This document shows, in pieces, positions 16,296-24,262 of a DNA stretch of 45,377 nucleotides (its first letter is position 1; every line of letters starts with the position of its first letter). Position numbers and translations under genes: made by a program. The notes beneath the pieces are model-generated. The model did no database searches and was not told where the DNA came from. It saw only the letters and a list, made by a program, of their open reading frames with translations. This DNA comes from Planctomycetota bacterium (GTDB lineage: Bacteria > Planctomycetota > Planctomycetia > Gemmatales > Gemmataceae), in contig VGZI01000025.1 of NCBI GenBank assembly GCA_016872605.1, forward strand, positions 1 to 45,377, written 5' to 3'.

Positions 16296-17597
16296 TTACA
16301 TCCGCCGCAGCGGCCGCTCGTCGAAGCTGTGCGTCTCCGGGGTTTGCTCGGTCAGAATCCGCCACGACTCGCCCGTCTCGCGCAAGGCACTAAAATCGCG
16401 CGGCTGGTAGGCGATTTCAAGTTGCGGCGTCTCTACCGCTTCGCCGGCGGCGCGCGATTGCACGGCGGCAGCCAATGCGCCTGTCGTCAGCAGCGTTCGT
16501 TCCACCGGGTACACCGCTTCACGGCGGCCGATGAATGTCTGGATCGCGTTCGACAGCGCCATGAACAGGCAGCGATTGCGCCACGGGCCAACGTAATGGC
16601 TCGTCACGCGCGGCGTCCGTTCTCCCGCTAGCTTGCAGGCGAAGTTCCAGCGCGTGCCGGAGGAGCCGAGCTTCAGGACGACTCCCTTCGTGCCGTCGCG
16701 ATAGGTGACGAGAATGCCCCACGGCTCGACGCCGCCTATGGGTCGCGTAATGTCAGGCACGTTGTCTCCGAATTCGGCGCGCATAGCGGCTCGTGCCAGA
16801 TCGAGCGACCAACGTCCCTGGCGCGCCGCCGCGAACAACGGCTCGCGTGGCAGGAACTCGATCGCGCGGATACCGGTCTCACCGCCGCGGCGGGACTCGA
16901 CGAAAGCTTGCAGGACTTCCAGGCCGTGGAAGTCGTAGATTTCAAACGGTCCGCCATGAATGCTCACCGCTTCCTCGACGACCGCATTCGCCGGCATGTC
17001 GAAGGCAGGCCGACGCTGCGCCAACGGCACGGAGCTTCCCGCCATGAACGGGATGCGGTGCTGCCGGCATACATCGTACATTTCGCGCGACCAGTCCCAG
17101 CGATACGACAGATGCTTGTCGTTGAAGATCGGCACGAAGCGGTTGCTGCGCCGCATGACGGCAACGATCTCGTCGAAGAAGCGTTTGCGCGGATACTCGC
17201 GCACGCCGAGCCGATCGGTCGGGTAATCGCCATGCTCACCGATGGAGACGACGCCTTCGACGGCCAACTCCCGGCCACCCAGGGTCAACGCTTCGCCGAT
17301 GGTGCGAAAACGCGGGATGCGGAATCGCCGTTCGATCTCCGCGGTGAGGTCGCGATTGACGATCGGCGAAATCTGATCGGCATAGATCGACGCCACTTCG
17401 ACGGCCGGGTGCGTGAGCCGTCCATTGAACAGGAAATCAGTAAGGAAGTTTTCGAGGATGACGTGCGCATGAGAGCGATGGAAGCACTGGGTATAGATAA
17501 TGGCGACGCGAGGCCGCCGGCCGACGCCGGCGCCGAACGCTGCGCTTACAGGCGCCGCGGCCATCGCTTGCAACATCTGCCGTCGAGTGAGGTTCAT
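16296..17597 (-). CDS. Tat-exported protein of unknown function
   Basis: A 433-residue protein starting at ATG 17597 behind ACGGAG. The N-terminus NLTRRQMLQAMAAAPVSAAF is a twin-arginine export signal. The mature part begins with a beta strand (RVAIIYTQCFHRSHAHVIL) like a Rossmann fold and carries the conserved-looking clusters GEHGDYPTDRLGVREYPRKR, FVPIFNDKHLSY and PFMAGSSVPL. These hint at a sugar-dehydrogenase-like secreted protein of the kind abundant in planctomycetes, but I cannot name the family. It is convergent with the DUF4058-like gene. Confidence 0.6.
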   Translation of the reverse strand: MNLTRRQMLQAMAAAPVSAAFGAGVGRRPRVAIIYTQCFHRSHAHVILENFLTDFLFNGRLTHPAVEVASIYADQISPIVNRDLTAEIERRFRIPRFRTIGEALTLGGRELAVEGVVSIGEHGDYPTDRLGVREYPRKRFFDEIVAVMRRSNRFVPIFNDKHLSYRWDWSREMYDVCRQHRIPFMAGSSVPLAQRRPAFDMPANAVVEEAVSIHGGPFEIYDFHGLEVLQAFVESRRGGETGIRAIEFLPREPLFAAARQGRWSLDLARAAMRAEFGDNVPDITRPIGGVEPWGILVTYRDGTKGVVLKLGSSGTRWNFACKLAGERTPRVTSHYVGPWRNRCLFMALSNAIQTFIGRREAVYPVERTLLTTGALAAAVQSRAAGEAVETPQLEIAYQPRDFSALRETGESWRILTEQTPETHSFDERPLRRM

Positions 17598-17673
17598 GGC
17601 TATGCTCCGTGGGGTGTGCGTATTGTATTCGATTTTTTCTTGTGACGTGCGGCCGATCGTGCAACGAAACTGA

Positions 17674-17750
17674 GCCAGCCTCCCGCGTTAGCGGGGGGAG
17701 TAGAACGGCATTCACGGCATCCTCCCGCCGCTTACGCGGGAGGCTCGCTA
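17674..17750. repeat. REP hairpin pair upstream of the REP-associated transposase
   Basis: Two short GC-rich palindromes in opposite senses, CCTCCCGCG-TTA-GCGGGGGGA (17679-17699) and CCTCCCGCCGC-TTA-CGCGGGAGG (17721-17743), are separated by about 20 bases. This is the layout of a bacterial interspersed mosaic element. The second unit is followed by GCTCGC, as is the downstream copy at 18348. Confidence 0.85.
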
Positions 17751-17763
17751 GGGGAGTTCCATC

Positions 17764-18348
17764 GTGACCACTTGGCTGCTCACCTCCACGTTCTATGGCC
17801 AAGGGCTGCCTGGTGATAAACGTGGCTCCGTCACCAACGTGCGCGATCGGCGCCCTGATGATCCAGAAAAACCATGTCGCCTTGAACATGCATTGCGCGG
17901 CCATGAGTTCGATCAGGGCATGCCCGGTTTGGAACGCGCTGCGCAAGCTCAACTGAAGGGACCGCCCGTTGCGCTTGATCTGGAACAAGCTGAGCAATTG
18001 CTCGACCAATTCCAAGAAACGGCCCGAGATCGAGGTTGGGACCTCCTTGCGGCGTCGATCATGCATAACCACATTCATCTCGTTGTCTCGGCGCCGCCAG
18101 AGGTAGGCAAGTCTGAACTCCTTCGAGATCTCAAGAGTTATGGCTCGCGCCGGCTCAATAAGCAATTTGGGCAACGAGCGTCAGGCACGTGGTGGAGCGA
18201 GAGCGGATCATGCCGGCCAATGCGCCAGTGGGCTGCCGCGATTTTCTATGTTTGCCATCGGCAGGCACGGCCGTCGGTGGTTTGGAGGAAGGAACGTGGG
18301 CGGATTCCACCGGCGGAGTCGGATCCGAAGAATGTGTTGTCGGAGTGA
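17764..18348 (+). CDS. REP-associated tyrosine transposase (Y1/IS200-like, RAYT)
   Basis: A 194-residue HUH single-strand nuclease of the RAYT group, thought to mobilise REP hairpins. The HUH motif is HIH in IMHNHIHLVV (residues 103-105), the catalytic tyrosine is probably Y126 in DLKSYGSRRLN, and GTWWSESGS matches the conserved C-terminal region. FYVCHRQ then matches the last family helix, though the segment between (SCRPMRQWAA) is poor and may hide a small lesion. The start is GTG 17764. REP palindromes flank the gene on both sides, which is the expected arrangement for a RAYT and its substrates. Confidence 0.85.
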   Translation: MTTWLLTSTFYGQGLPGDKRGSVTNVRDRRPDDPEKPCRLEHALRGHEFDQGMPGLERAAQAQLKGPPVALDLEQAEQLLDQFQETARDRGWDLLAASIMHNHIHLVVSAPPEVGKSELLRDLKSYGSRRLNKQFGQRASGTWWSESGSCRPMRQWAAAIFYVCHRQARPSVVWRKERGRIPPAESDPKNVLSE

Positions 18349-18377
18349 CCTCCCCCCGCTTACGCGGGAGGCTCGCC
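18348..18377. repeat. REP hairpin downstream of the transposase
   Basis: CCTCCCCCCGC-TTA-CGCGGGAGG followed by GCTCGC is the same unit as the one at 17721. It begins at the transposase stop codon. Two short direct repeats GGATGGCTCG follow (18379-18403). Confidence 0.85.
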
Positions 18378-18497
18378 AGGGATGGCTCGTTGGGGATGGC
18401 TCGCTGACATTTTTCTTATTTCGCAATTGCGTTTGATGCTATGATAACATTCAACGAACGCTGGCGTTTTGCCGACATAGGTGTTTGGGGGCAATCG

Positions 18498-19814
18498 ATG
18501 AGCAATCGTACGAACGTATCGCGACGGGATAGCTTGAAGCTTGGCCTCGGCGCATTGTTGGGCACGGGGCTTGTCGATCTGTTGCGCCTCAAAGCGGCAG
18601 CTTCCGATGGCTCGGCCCCGGTCGCGCGAAGCTGTATCGTCATCTGGATGGACGGCGGGCCGACGCATTATGAGACGTTTGATCCGAAGCCGAACGCACC
18701 GTCGGAGATTCGTGGGGAGTTTCAACCGATTGCCACGCGCATCCCAGGCGTGCATTTTTCCGAACACATGCAACGACTCGCCCGCATCGGCGACAAGCTC
18801 GCGGTCGTTCGCTCGATTCGGCACGATCAAGGCAACCACGGCGCGGGCAACCATTACATGATGACCGGCGCGCCCCCGCGCATCCCGGTCGGCTGTGGGG
18901 CGTTTGTCAGCTTTCATCCAAGCCTCGGCTCAGTCACGGCGCATGAACGCGGCGCGCCGCACGGGCTGCCGGCGTATTTTTCGATGCCAACGATGTCGCG
19001 TTCGGGCGGTCCGAACTTCTTGGGCGCACGCTATGCGCCGTTCGTCGTCGAGGACAATCCAAATAGCGCCGATTTTCGCGTGCGCGACGTCGCCTTGCCG
19101 CGCGGTCTGGCCGAGAGCCGATTTGATTCGCGCCGCACCCTGCGCACGCAGGTCGATCAGCTGCCACGCATCCTCGAACAAGAAGCGGGTGATCCGGCCA
19201 ATTCACTCGATGAACATTATCAACAGGGCTACAACCTGGTGACCTCGGCCCAGGCGCAAGCGGCGTTTGACATTCATCGCGAGCCGGACCGAACGCGCGA
19301 GCGCTATGGCCGCAATCCGTTCGGCCAGCGCGCCCTGCTCGCACGTCGGCTGGTTGAAGCAGGTGTCCCGTTTATCACGTTGTACGACGGCGGATGGGAC
19401 CAGCACGTCGGTGTGTTCGCGGCATTACGTCAGCGCTTGCCCTCGTGGGACGCCACGGTCAGTACTTTGATCGAGGACCTCGATCAGCGCGGCCTGTTGG
19501 CGAGCACGCTGGTGATCGCGCTGGGGGAGTTTGGCCGCACGCCGCAGATCAATCGCGACGCGGGTCGCGACCACTGGTCAAATTCGATGTCGGTGCTGTT
19601 CGCCGGGGCTGGAACGCCGGGCGGCCTCGTTGTCGGGGCTACGGATGTGCGTGGCTACGCGCCTCTCGGACGCGTCAATAGTCCGGAGCAGTTCGCGTCG
19701 ACGATTTACCTCAAGCTGGGCATCGATCCTGGCAAGATTCTCTACACGCCGCAAGGTCGGCCGACGCACCTCGTCAGCGATCCGACGCCAATTCGCGAAT
19801 TGATGGGCTCATGA
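18498..19814 (+). CDS. DUF1501 domain protein (Tat-exported)
   Basis: A 438-residue protein of the DUF1501 family, expanded in planctomycetes and related to the alkaline phosphatase/sulfatase fold. ATG 18498 starts a twin-arginine signal (VSRRDSLKLGLGALLG, residues 8-23); an in-frame start at 18441 would add 19 residues before it. Family hallmarks are CIVIWMDGGPTHYETFDPKP, HDQGNHGAGNHYMMTG, FITLYDGGWDQH and the C-terminal ALGEFGRTPQINRDAGRDHW. These supply the His and Asp positions expected of a metal site. The substrate is unknown. DUF1501 genes often pair with DUF1549/DUF1553 cytochrome genes, but none lies next to this one. Confidence 0.88.
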   Translation: MSNRTNVSRRDSLKLGLGALLGTGLVDLLRLKAAASDGSAPVARSCIVIWMDGGPTHYETFDPKPNAPSEIRGEFQPIATRIPGVHFSEHMQRLARIGDKLAVVRSIRHDQGNHGAGNHYMMTGAPPRIPVGCGAFVSFHPSLGSVTAHERGAPHGLPAYFSMPTMSRSGGPNFLGARYAPFVVEDNPNSADFRVRDVALPRGLAESRFDSRRTLRTQVDQLPRILEQEAGDPANSLDEHYQQGYNLVTSAQAQAAFDIHREPDRTRERYGRNPFGQRALLARRLVEAGVPFITLYDGGWDQHVGVFAALRQRLPSWDATVSTLIEDLDQRGLLASTLVIALGEFGRTPQINRDAGRDHWSNSMSVLFAGAGTPGGLVVGATDVRGYAPLGRVNSPEQFASTIYLKLGIDPGKILYTPQGRPTHLVSDPTPIRELMGS

Positions 19815-19841
19815 TCTGGCTGCGGTGAAGGGCCTTCTGAG

Positions 19842-19913
19842 AGCCGATGGTGGGATTTGAACCCACAACCCCCGCTTTACGAAAGCGGTGCTCTACCGTT
19901 GAGCTACATCGGC
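19842..19913 (-). tRNA. tRNA-Thr (anticodon CGU)
   Basis: The minus strand folds into a complete cloverleaf of 72 nt. The acceptor GCCGATG/CATCGGC and the D stem GCTC/GAGC are perfect. The anticodon stem is CCGCT/AGCGG around loop TTCGTAA (anticodon CGT). A five-base variable loop and T arm GTGGG-TTCAAAT-CCCAC follow. The 3' CCA is not encoded. The gene lies 28 bases past the DUF1501 stop. Confidence 0.95.
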
Positions 19914-20134
19914 ATGTTCTGCATCTTATTCTCGCGCGCGAACTGGGACAACGGCAGAATGCACCACGTCGGCAGTCGGCAATGGTGAGAAGCCGCTCAT
20001 CTAGGAGTCCCGGCAAGATGAGAATCTGTTCACTTTTCCTTTGACAAATCCAAGCCGATGTGCGAAAAAGAAGGTACTCATTCGTTCAGGGACGATTGAA
20101 TTCATCATTCCAATTTGTTTGCGGAGGAAAACCC

Positions 20135-21076
20135 ATGACTCAGTCCTGGTGTCGCAGGCGGCGAGCGTTTACGCTCATCGAATTGCTCGTCGTGATCGCC
20201 ATTATTGCAATCTTGATAGGCCTGCTTTTGCCTGCAGTGCAAAAGGTTCGGGCAGCAGCCGCCAGGATGCAGTGTTCGAACAATCTCAAGCAGATCGGCA
20301 TCGCCTTGCACAATCTTCACGACACCTACAAGTACTTCCCACCGGTGATGGCGCCAAGCGCGATCTCCTTGGTCGTCGCTCCGGGGACCCCTTTCAACGG
20401 GACGACCGCGACGGGTCCTTACGGCTATACGATCTTCCACTGGCTGCTGCCGCATATCGAGCAGGACGCGATTTGGAAAGCGCTGATCCCGGCAAACAAC
20501 AACTACGGCGGCATTCAGTACGACAAGGTGATTCCCGCCTTGTTGTGTCCGTCGGAAGTGTCGACGTTAAATGGCAAAAGTCAAACGAGCTACGGCGGCG
20601 CCAATGCCTGGGGCGCCACCAACTACGGGGTCAACTACTTGGCCTTGGGCAATCCTAAGCAAGGTAATACCAATATGGCAACGAGGATGGGGGCCAATTT
20701 CCCCGATGGCCTTTCGAACATCCTTTTCTTTACCGAGGTCTACGGCACTTGCGGCTGGACGAACGACATCACCTTCATGTACGGCAGTTTGTGGGCCGAC
20801 TCCAATAGTATTTGGCGAGGCATGGTGTGCACGAATCAGTCGGGCAAGTCGCCGGCAGGCGCCGGGTACTTCCAATGTCGGCTCTTTCAGCAACAGCCGG
20901 ACTGGCGCACCCAGTGTGATCCGAGCGTTGCGCAATCGCCGCATTCGGGTGGGATCAACGCGCTGATGGGTGACGGCGGTGTCAAGTTCGTTTCCTCGGG
21001 CGTTTCCGCGGTAGCATGGGGGGCCGCGTGCAATCCCCAAGACGGCGTCAACGGCGATCCATCGTTTTTTAACTAA
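20135..21076 (+). CDS. DUF1559 prepilin-like (type IV pilin/pseudopilin) protein
   Basis: A 313-residue protein typical of the large planctomycete DUF1559 family. ATG 20135 has GGAGG upstream and gives a class III prepilin leader: RRRRA then [20 protein letters not shown] (11-30), with the peptidase cut expected before Phe; Ala replaces the usual Gly before it. After the helix come [24 protein letters not shown] and, near the C-terminus, [16 protein letters not shown], the H-x-G-DG motif that defines DUF1559. It probably goes to the inner membrane or a pseudopilus. A small lipoprotein gene follows, the usual partner. Confidence 0.92.
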   Translation: MTQSWCRRRRAFTLIELLVVIAIIAILIGLLLPAVQKVRAAAARMQCSNNLKQIGIALHNLHDTYKYFPPVMAPSAISLVVAPGTPFNGTTATGPYGYTIFHWLLPHIEQDAIWKALIPANNNYGGIQYDKVIPALLCPSEVSTLNGKSQTSYGGANAWGATNYGVNYLALGNPKQGNTNMATRMGANFPDGLSNILFFTEVYGTCGWTNDITFMYGSLWADSNSIWRGMVCTNQSGKSPAGAGYFQCRLFQQQPDWRTQCDPSVAQSPHSGGINALMGDGGVKFVSSGVSAVAWGAACNPQDGVNGDPSFFN

Positions 21077-21151
21077 TTGCGTCCATAGGCGTTGTACCGC
21101 GGCGAGCATCGATGCGCTCGCTGCGGCTGCCAGTTTTTTGAGATTAATTCC

Positions 21152-21565
21152 GTGAACTTCCGAATTTCGTCAGCAACCATTGCCCTGGCGTTTGGCGCCG
21201 CCTTTTTCTTGACAGCGTGCGACGCTCCACCGCCGCCTCCGCCGAAGACGTATCCCGTGAAGGGAAAGGTCGTCTTCATTGGCGGCGGGAGCCCATCGGG
21301 CGGGTCGGTCGATTTTCGCAGCACGACCGATATGGTGACGGCCGTGGGCAAAGTCGAAGCGGATGGCACCTTCGTGCTTCAAACGCTAAGCAGTCGTGAG
21401 AAGGTGAATGGCGCGGTCGAGGGGGAGCACACGGTCACGTATACCCCGGGACAGGGGCAAGACCAATCGACCTTGCTTCCCGTCACGGCTGCCGAGAAAT
21501 ACCGCGTCAAGGCGGAAGAGAACAACATCACGGTCACGGTCGCCAAGCCCAGGCCCCCTCAATAG
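21152..21565 (+). CDS. Small lipoprotein with carboxypeptidase-regulatory-like fold
   Basis: A 137-residue protein from GTG 21152. Residues 1-23 are a lipoprotein signal with lipobox LTAC, followed by a proline run (APPPPPPK). The mature part shows the strand pattern of the small beta-sandwich proteins found after DUF1559 genes: YPVKGKVVFIGGG, GSVDFRS, GKVEADGTFVLQTL, VEGEHTVTYTPG and NNITVTVAKP. It is 75 bases after the DUF1559 gene and probably co-transcribed. Function is unknown. Confidence 0.75.
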   Translation: MNFRISSATIALAFGAAFFLTACDAPPPPPPKTYPVKGKVVFIGGGSPSGGSVDFRSTTDMVTAVGKVEADGTFVLQTLSSREKVNGAVEGEHTVTYTPGQGQDQSTLLPVTAAEKYRVKAEENNITVTVAKPRPPQ

Positions 21566-21566
21566 C

Positions 21567-22784
21567 TCAGCGCGGCGGGACGACCCATCGGCCGGCTTTC
21601 ATCACGGCGCGCATTTTCTCCAGACACGTCAGATCGTGGAGGGGATCCCCTTCGACGATAATCAAGTCCGCGCGTTTTCCCGGATTGATGACACCGCGAT
21701 CGGGCAACCCGATCGCTTCCGCCGCTGTTGCCGTCACTGCGCGCAAGATTTCTGCCGGCGTCAGCTTCAATTCGACCTGAGCGGCCCGTAGCCCCAAGGC
21801 AAAGCGATCGATCGGACAAAGGCGCACTCCGGCGTCGGAGTGAATGGTGTAGCGGATGCCGAAGTCGATCATTCGCCGCTCGCAAGCAAACCGCGCGTCG
21901 AGCCGTTTGACCGGGCCGATGTCGAACGCCCTGACCTGCGGCAGAAACGCTCGTCGCGCCAGGCCGGACATCGTCAAGCCGACGAATTGATTCTGATCGA
22001 CGATCCGTTTCGCCAGTTCCGGATCGAACTCGTAGCGGTACTCCTCGACGCGCCAGTCGCAATGCTCGATCGTGCGATAACGCGCCGCGACCACCGCTGG
22101 CAACGCTGATCGGCTCAGGACATGAGCGGCGGAGTGTTTTTCGGCGGCTCGACCGATGTCGGCGATGCGGCACAACGTTGCCGCGTCGTACTGGGCCTTC
22201 ATCGGATCGCTCGATGCGGTCATGTTCCCGCCCGTCGCCATGACCTTCAGGAAGTCCGCGTCTTGCGCCAACATGCGCTCGGCCGCGTGCTCAACCTCCT
22301 GAAATGTGTCGGCCGTGAGGCCCAGCCAGTGACAATGTCCTCGCGTGGTCGTGATCGGAGAACCGCACGCCAGGACGTCCGGGCCGACGATGTCGCCGCG
22401 GCGGATGCGATCGCGAACCTGCTGCACGTGGTTCCTGGTGCCGCCGCAATCTCGAATCGTCGTCAACCCTGCGAGCAGGGCCGATCGCGCGTTGGCTTCG
22501 ATGCGTGATAGAAGCTGGGCTTCGTTTTCGCCGGTGACCTGCGCGATAATCGCTTCGTTCGTGTCAAGAGCGGACATGACAAGGTGGACGTGCGTGTCGA
22601 TGAGGCCGGGAAGGATTGTGCAACCCGGAAAGTCGAAGCGCTCTCCGCCGCATGCGGCCGGCGCAAGCAAGGACGTGTCGACGGCCGAGATTAATTCGTC
22701 GGCGACTCGAACGACGGGCCGCAGACGCGTCGGCGCCCCGGTGCCGTCCCACAAGCGATCGGCAGTTACGAGGATTGGATTCAT
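21567..22784 (-). CDS. Metal-dependent amidohydrolase
   Basis: A 405-residue cytoplasmic hydrolase of the imidazolonepropionase/prolidase-like branch of the amidohydrolase superfamily. The first metal motif is LPGLIDTHVHL (58-68, His65 and His67). FLKVMATGG holds the bridging lysine, the histidines of EKHSAAHV and TIEHCDW follow, and YTIHSDAGV carries the catalytic aspartate. The C-terminal VINPGKRADLIIVEGDPLHD is the usual return to the small beta domain. No signal peptide is seen. The natural substrate is unknown. It is convergent with the lipoprotein gene, with 1 base between the stops. Confidence 0.87.
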   Translation of the reverse strand: MNPILVTADRLWDGTGAPTRLRPVVRVADELISAVDTSLLAPAACGGERFDFPGCTILPGLIDTHVHLVMSALDTNEAIIAQVTGENEAQLLSRIEANARSALLAGLTTIRDCGGTRNHVQQVRDRIRRGDIVGPDVLACGSPITTTRGHCHWLGLTADTFQEVEHAAERMLAQDADFLKVMATGGNMTASSDPMKAQYDAATLCRIADIGRAAEKHSAAHVLSRSALPAVVAARYRTIEHCDWRVEEYRYEFDPELAKRIVDQNQFVGLTMSGLARRAFLPQVRAFDIGPVKRLDARFACERRMIDFGIRYTIHSDAGVRLCPIDRFALGLRAAQVELKLTPAEILRAVTATAAEAIGLPDRGVINPGKRADLIIVEGDPLHDLTCLEKMRAVMKAGRWVVPPR

Positions 22785-22851
22785 CGCTGCCCCCTCCCTC
22801 CTTGGATATCATAGGTCCGGCAACTGCCGTTTCAGCGGGAGCGTGCAGCGC

Positions 22852-22883
22852 AAAAAAAAGGGAGAACCCGAACGGGTTCTCCC
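22852..22883 (-). terminator. Rho-independent terminator of the TIGR03000-type gene
   Basis: On the minus strand GGGAGAACCCG (22883-22873), a two-base loop and CGGGTTCTCCC (22870-22860) are followed by eight T residues (22859-22852). It is a perfect 11-bp stem, about 90 bases after the stop of the minus-strand gene ending at 22972. Confidence 0.92.
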
Positions 22884-22971
22884 GAAGATCCAGCGTCAAG
22901 AGTCTCTCCACGCCGACACGGAATGAGCAGCGAACGCGCTCCAGGCCAAGACTAGCTCGCCGCTAACTCAG

Positions 22972-23616
22972 CTATCGGCTGGCAACGCCTTGGCTTGGGA
23001 ACTGGAACAGCACGGTCGACGTTTCGCCGCCGCGAACCGTGACTTGCTGCGTCTGAAATTGCCCGCCGACTTCGGCTCGGAACGTATACACGTAGGATTC
23101 GCCGACTTCGAGAGCCGGGGTAACCATCGTGCGGCGTTCGGAGGTGGAAGTCGTCGCCACGCCATCAACCGTCAAACGGGCATTGGCAGGAAGATTGACG
23201 ACGATGGTAGCCGGCGCCGAAACCACGTCCGGCTTCTTATCCTTTTTCTCTTCCTTCTTTTTTGGAGTCGGAACTTCTTCCTTCTTCTGAGTCGTGGCAG
23301 CGCACGTGGTCACGGCGCGTTGGCTGCAACGACCGGCAAATAGGCGAGAGAGCAAACCACCTTGGCATCCATGGCTGGCGGCGCCGTGGCTGCGAGCACA
23401 CGTCGTGGCCGCGGCGGCAGGTCGCGCGCTCGTGTGAGCACACCGATTACCAAACAGACGGGCGCGCGCGCAGCTCGACGCGGTCGAGCAGTGCGCGGCG
23501 GTTGCTTTCGGGCATGCGGTCGTCGCCGCTGCCGTGCAACCTTGACAACGATTGCGGCCGAAATCGGCCGTCTCAGCGCCGGCCGTCAAAGCCAGCATCA
23601 ACACTGCGGAATACAT
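22972..23616 (-). CDS. TIGR03000-domain secreted protein with cysteine-rich N-terminal region
   Basis: A 214-residue protein from ATG 23616 with GGAGG upstream. A short hydrophobic start (MYSAVLMLALTAGAETA) may be a signal peptide. Residues about 20-110 are rich in Cys, Ala, Thr and Arg, with about a dozen cysteines, and are followed by a lysine-rich linker (KKKEEKKDKK). Residues about 133-210 match the planctomycete TIGR03000 domain: ATIVVNLPANARLTVDGVAT, then RRTMVTPALEVGESYVYTFRAEV and VTVRGGETSTVLF. Function is unknown. It has a clear promoter upstream and a strong terminator downstream, so it is a single-gene unit. Confidence 0.82.
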   Translation of the reverse strand: MYSAVLMLALTAGAETADFGRNRCQGCTAAATTACPKATAAHCSTASSCARARLFGNRCAHTSARPAAAATTCARSHGAASHGCQGGLLSRLFAGRCSQRAVTTCAATTQKKEEVPTPKKKEEKKDKKPDVVSAPATIVVNLPANARLTVDGVATTSTSERRTMVTPALEVGESYVYTFRAEVGGQFQTQQVTVRGGETSTVLFQFPSQGVASR

Positions 23617-23774
23617 TTCTCAAAACCTCCTCAGTCAAAAGAGAAGCCAACCCCTGCAAAATGGCAACATTGCAAATGCCTGGAGTCGAAGTAAGCGCTT
23701 TCGAGATGGCCAGATAGCCTTTCCGTCCCTCTTCAATCATCCGGCGTGCTGGGAAAATTTGCCGTCTGTGAGGG

Positions 23775-23803
23775 ATAGTAAAGATAGTCAAACAAAGTGT
23801 CAA
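23775..23803 (-). promoter_or_regulatory. Sigma70-type promoter of the TIGR03000-type gene
   Basis: On the minus strand TTGACA (23803-23798) is followed after exactly 17 bases by TACTAT (23780-23775). This leaves a leader of about 150 nt before ATG 23616. Confidence 0.7.
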
Positions 23804-24142
23804 CAGCAATTTGGGAAGGATACGACCGTTATTCCGGCCTCCGATCCGTTGTTATTGGCACGACTATCTTTGCGTTTTTTATCAAAAAAGAAAAAATCGG
23901 CAAGATGGATAATCTTGGATAAAGCGGTTTGCCGAATCCTTCGGAATACGAACATGCTTGTGAAATCGCCTATCAACCCCGAGAATGAGAGCCAACGATG
24001 CCGGAAACCTGCGGGAGCCTTGTGCAAGTTCTCCAGGTTGCTGCGTTCTCGTTTTGGCAAACCCTGCGCCGCAACGAGCCAGCCGAAACTGGAAGTACCG
24101 GAAACTCCGAACCAAGGACGGCTTTGCTATATTGACGGTAGT
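23804..24142. other. Intergenic stretch without a recognisable gene
   Basis: No reading frame here has family-like content on either strand. The stretch is more AT-rich than its neighbours and includes a short T6/A6 hairpin (about 23877-23890). The longest plus-strand frame (from 23552) runs antisense to the TIGR03000-type gene and has no recognisable features. Confidence 0.4.
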
Positions 24143-24245
24143 GTCAGTGGTCGGAAGTCAGAGATCAGAACTCGGACACGAGCATTCTGCGGCGCCCGAA
24201 CCTCTCGGACCTATGACTTCTGACCTCCGACCTCTGACTCCTGAT
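24143..24245. repeat. Imperfect inverted repeat of GTCAGA-type units, copy 1
   Basis: GTCAGTGGTCGGAAGTCAGA (24143 onward) is complementary, with few mismatches over about 33 bases, to the stretch GACTTCTGACCTCCGACCTC ending near 24245. Both arms are built from degenerate seven-base steps (GTCAGAR). The same kind of sequence occurs at 39862-39918. Confidence 0.75.
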
Positions 24246-24262
24246 ACGTGCGAGGACGGACC

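Noticed and set aside
17674-18403. CRISPR array
   Set aside because: The repeats are palindromic, only three in number and irregularly spaced around a RAYT gene; no Cas gene is present.
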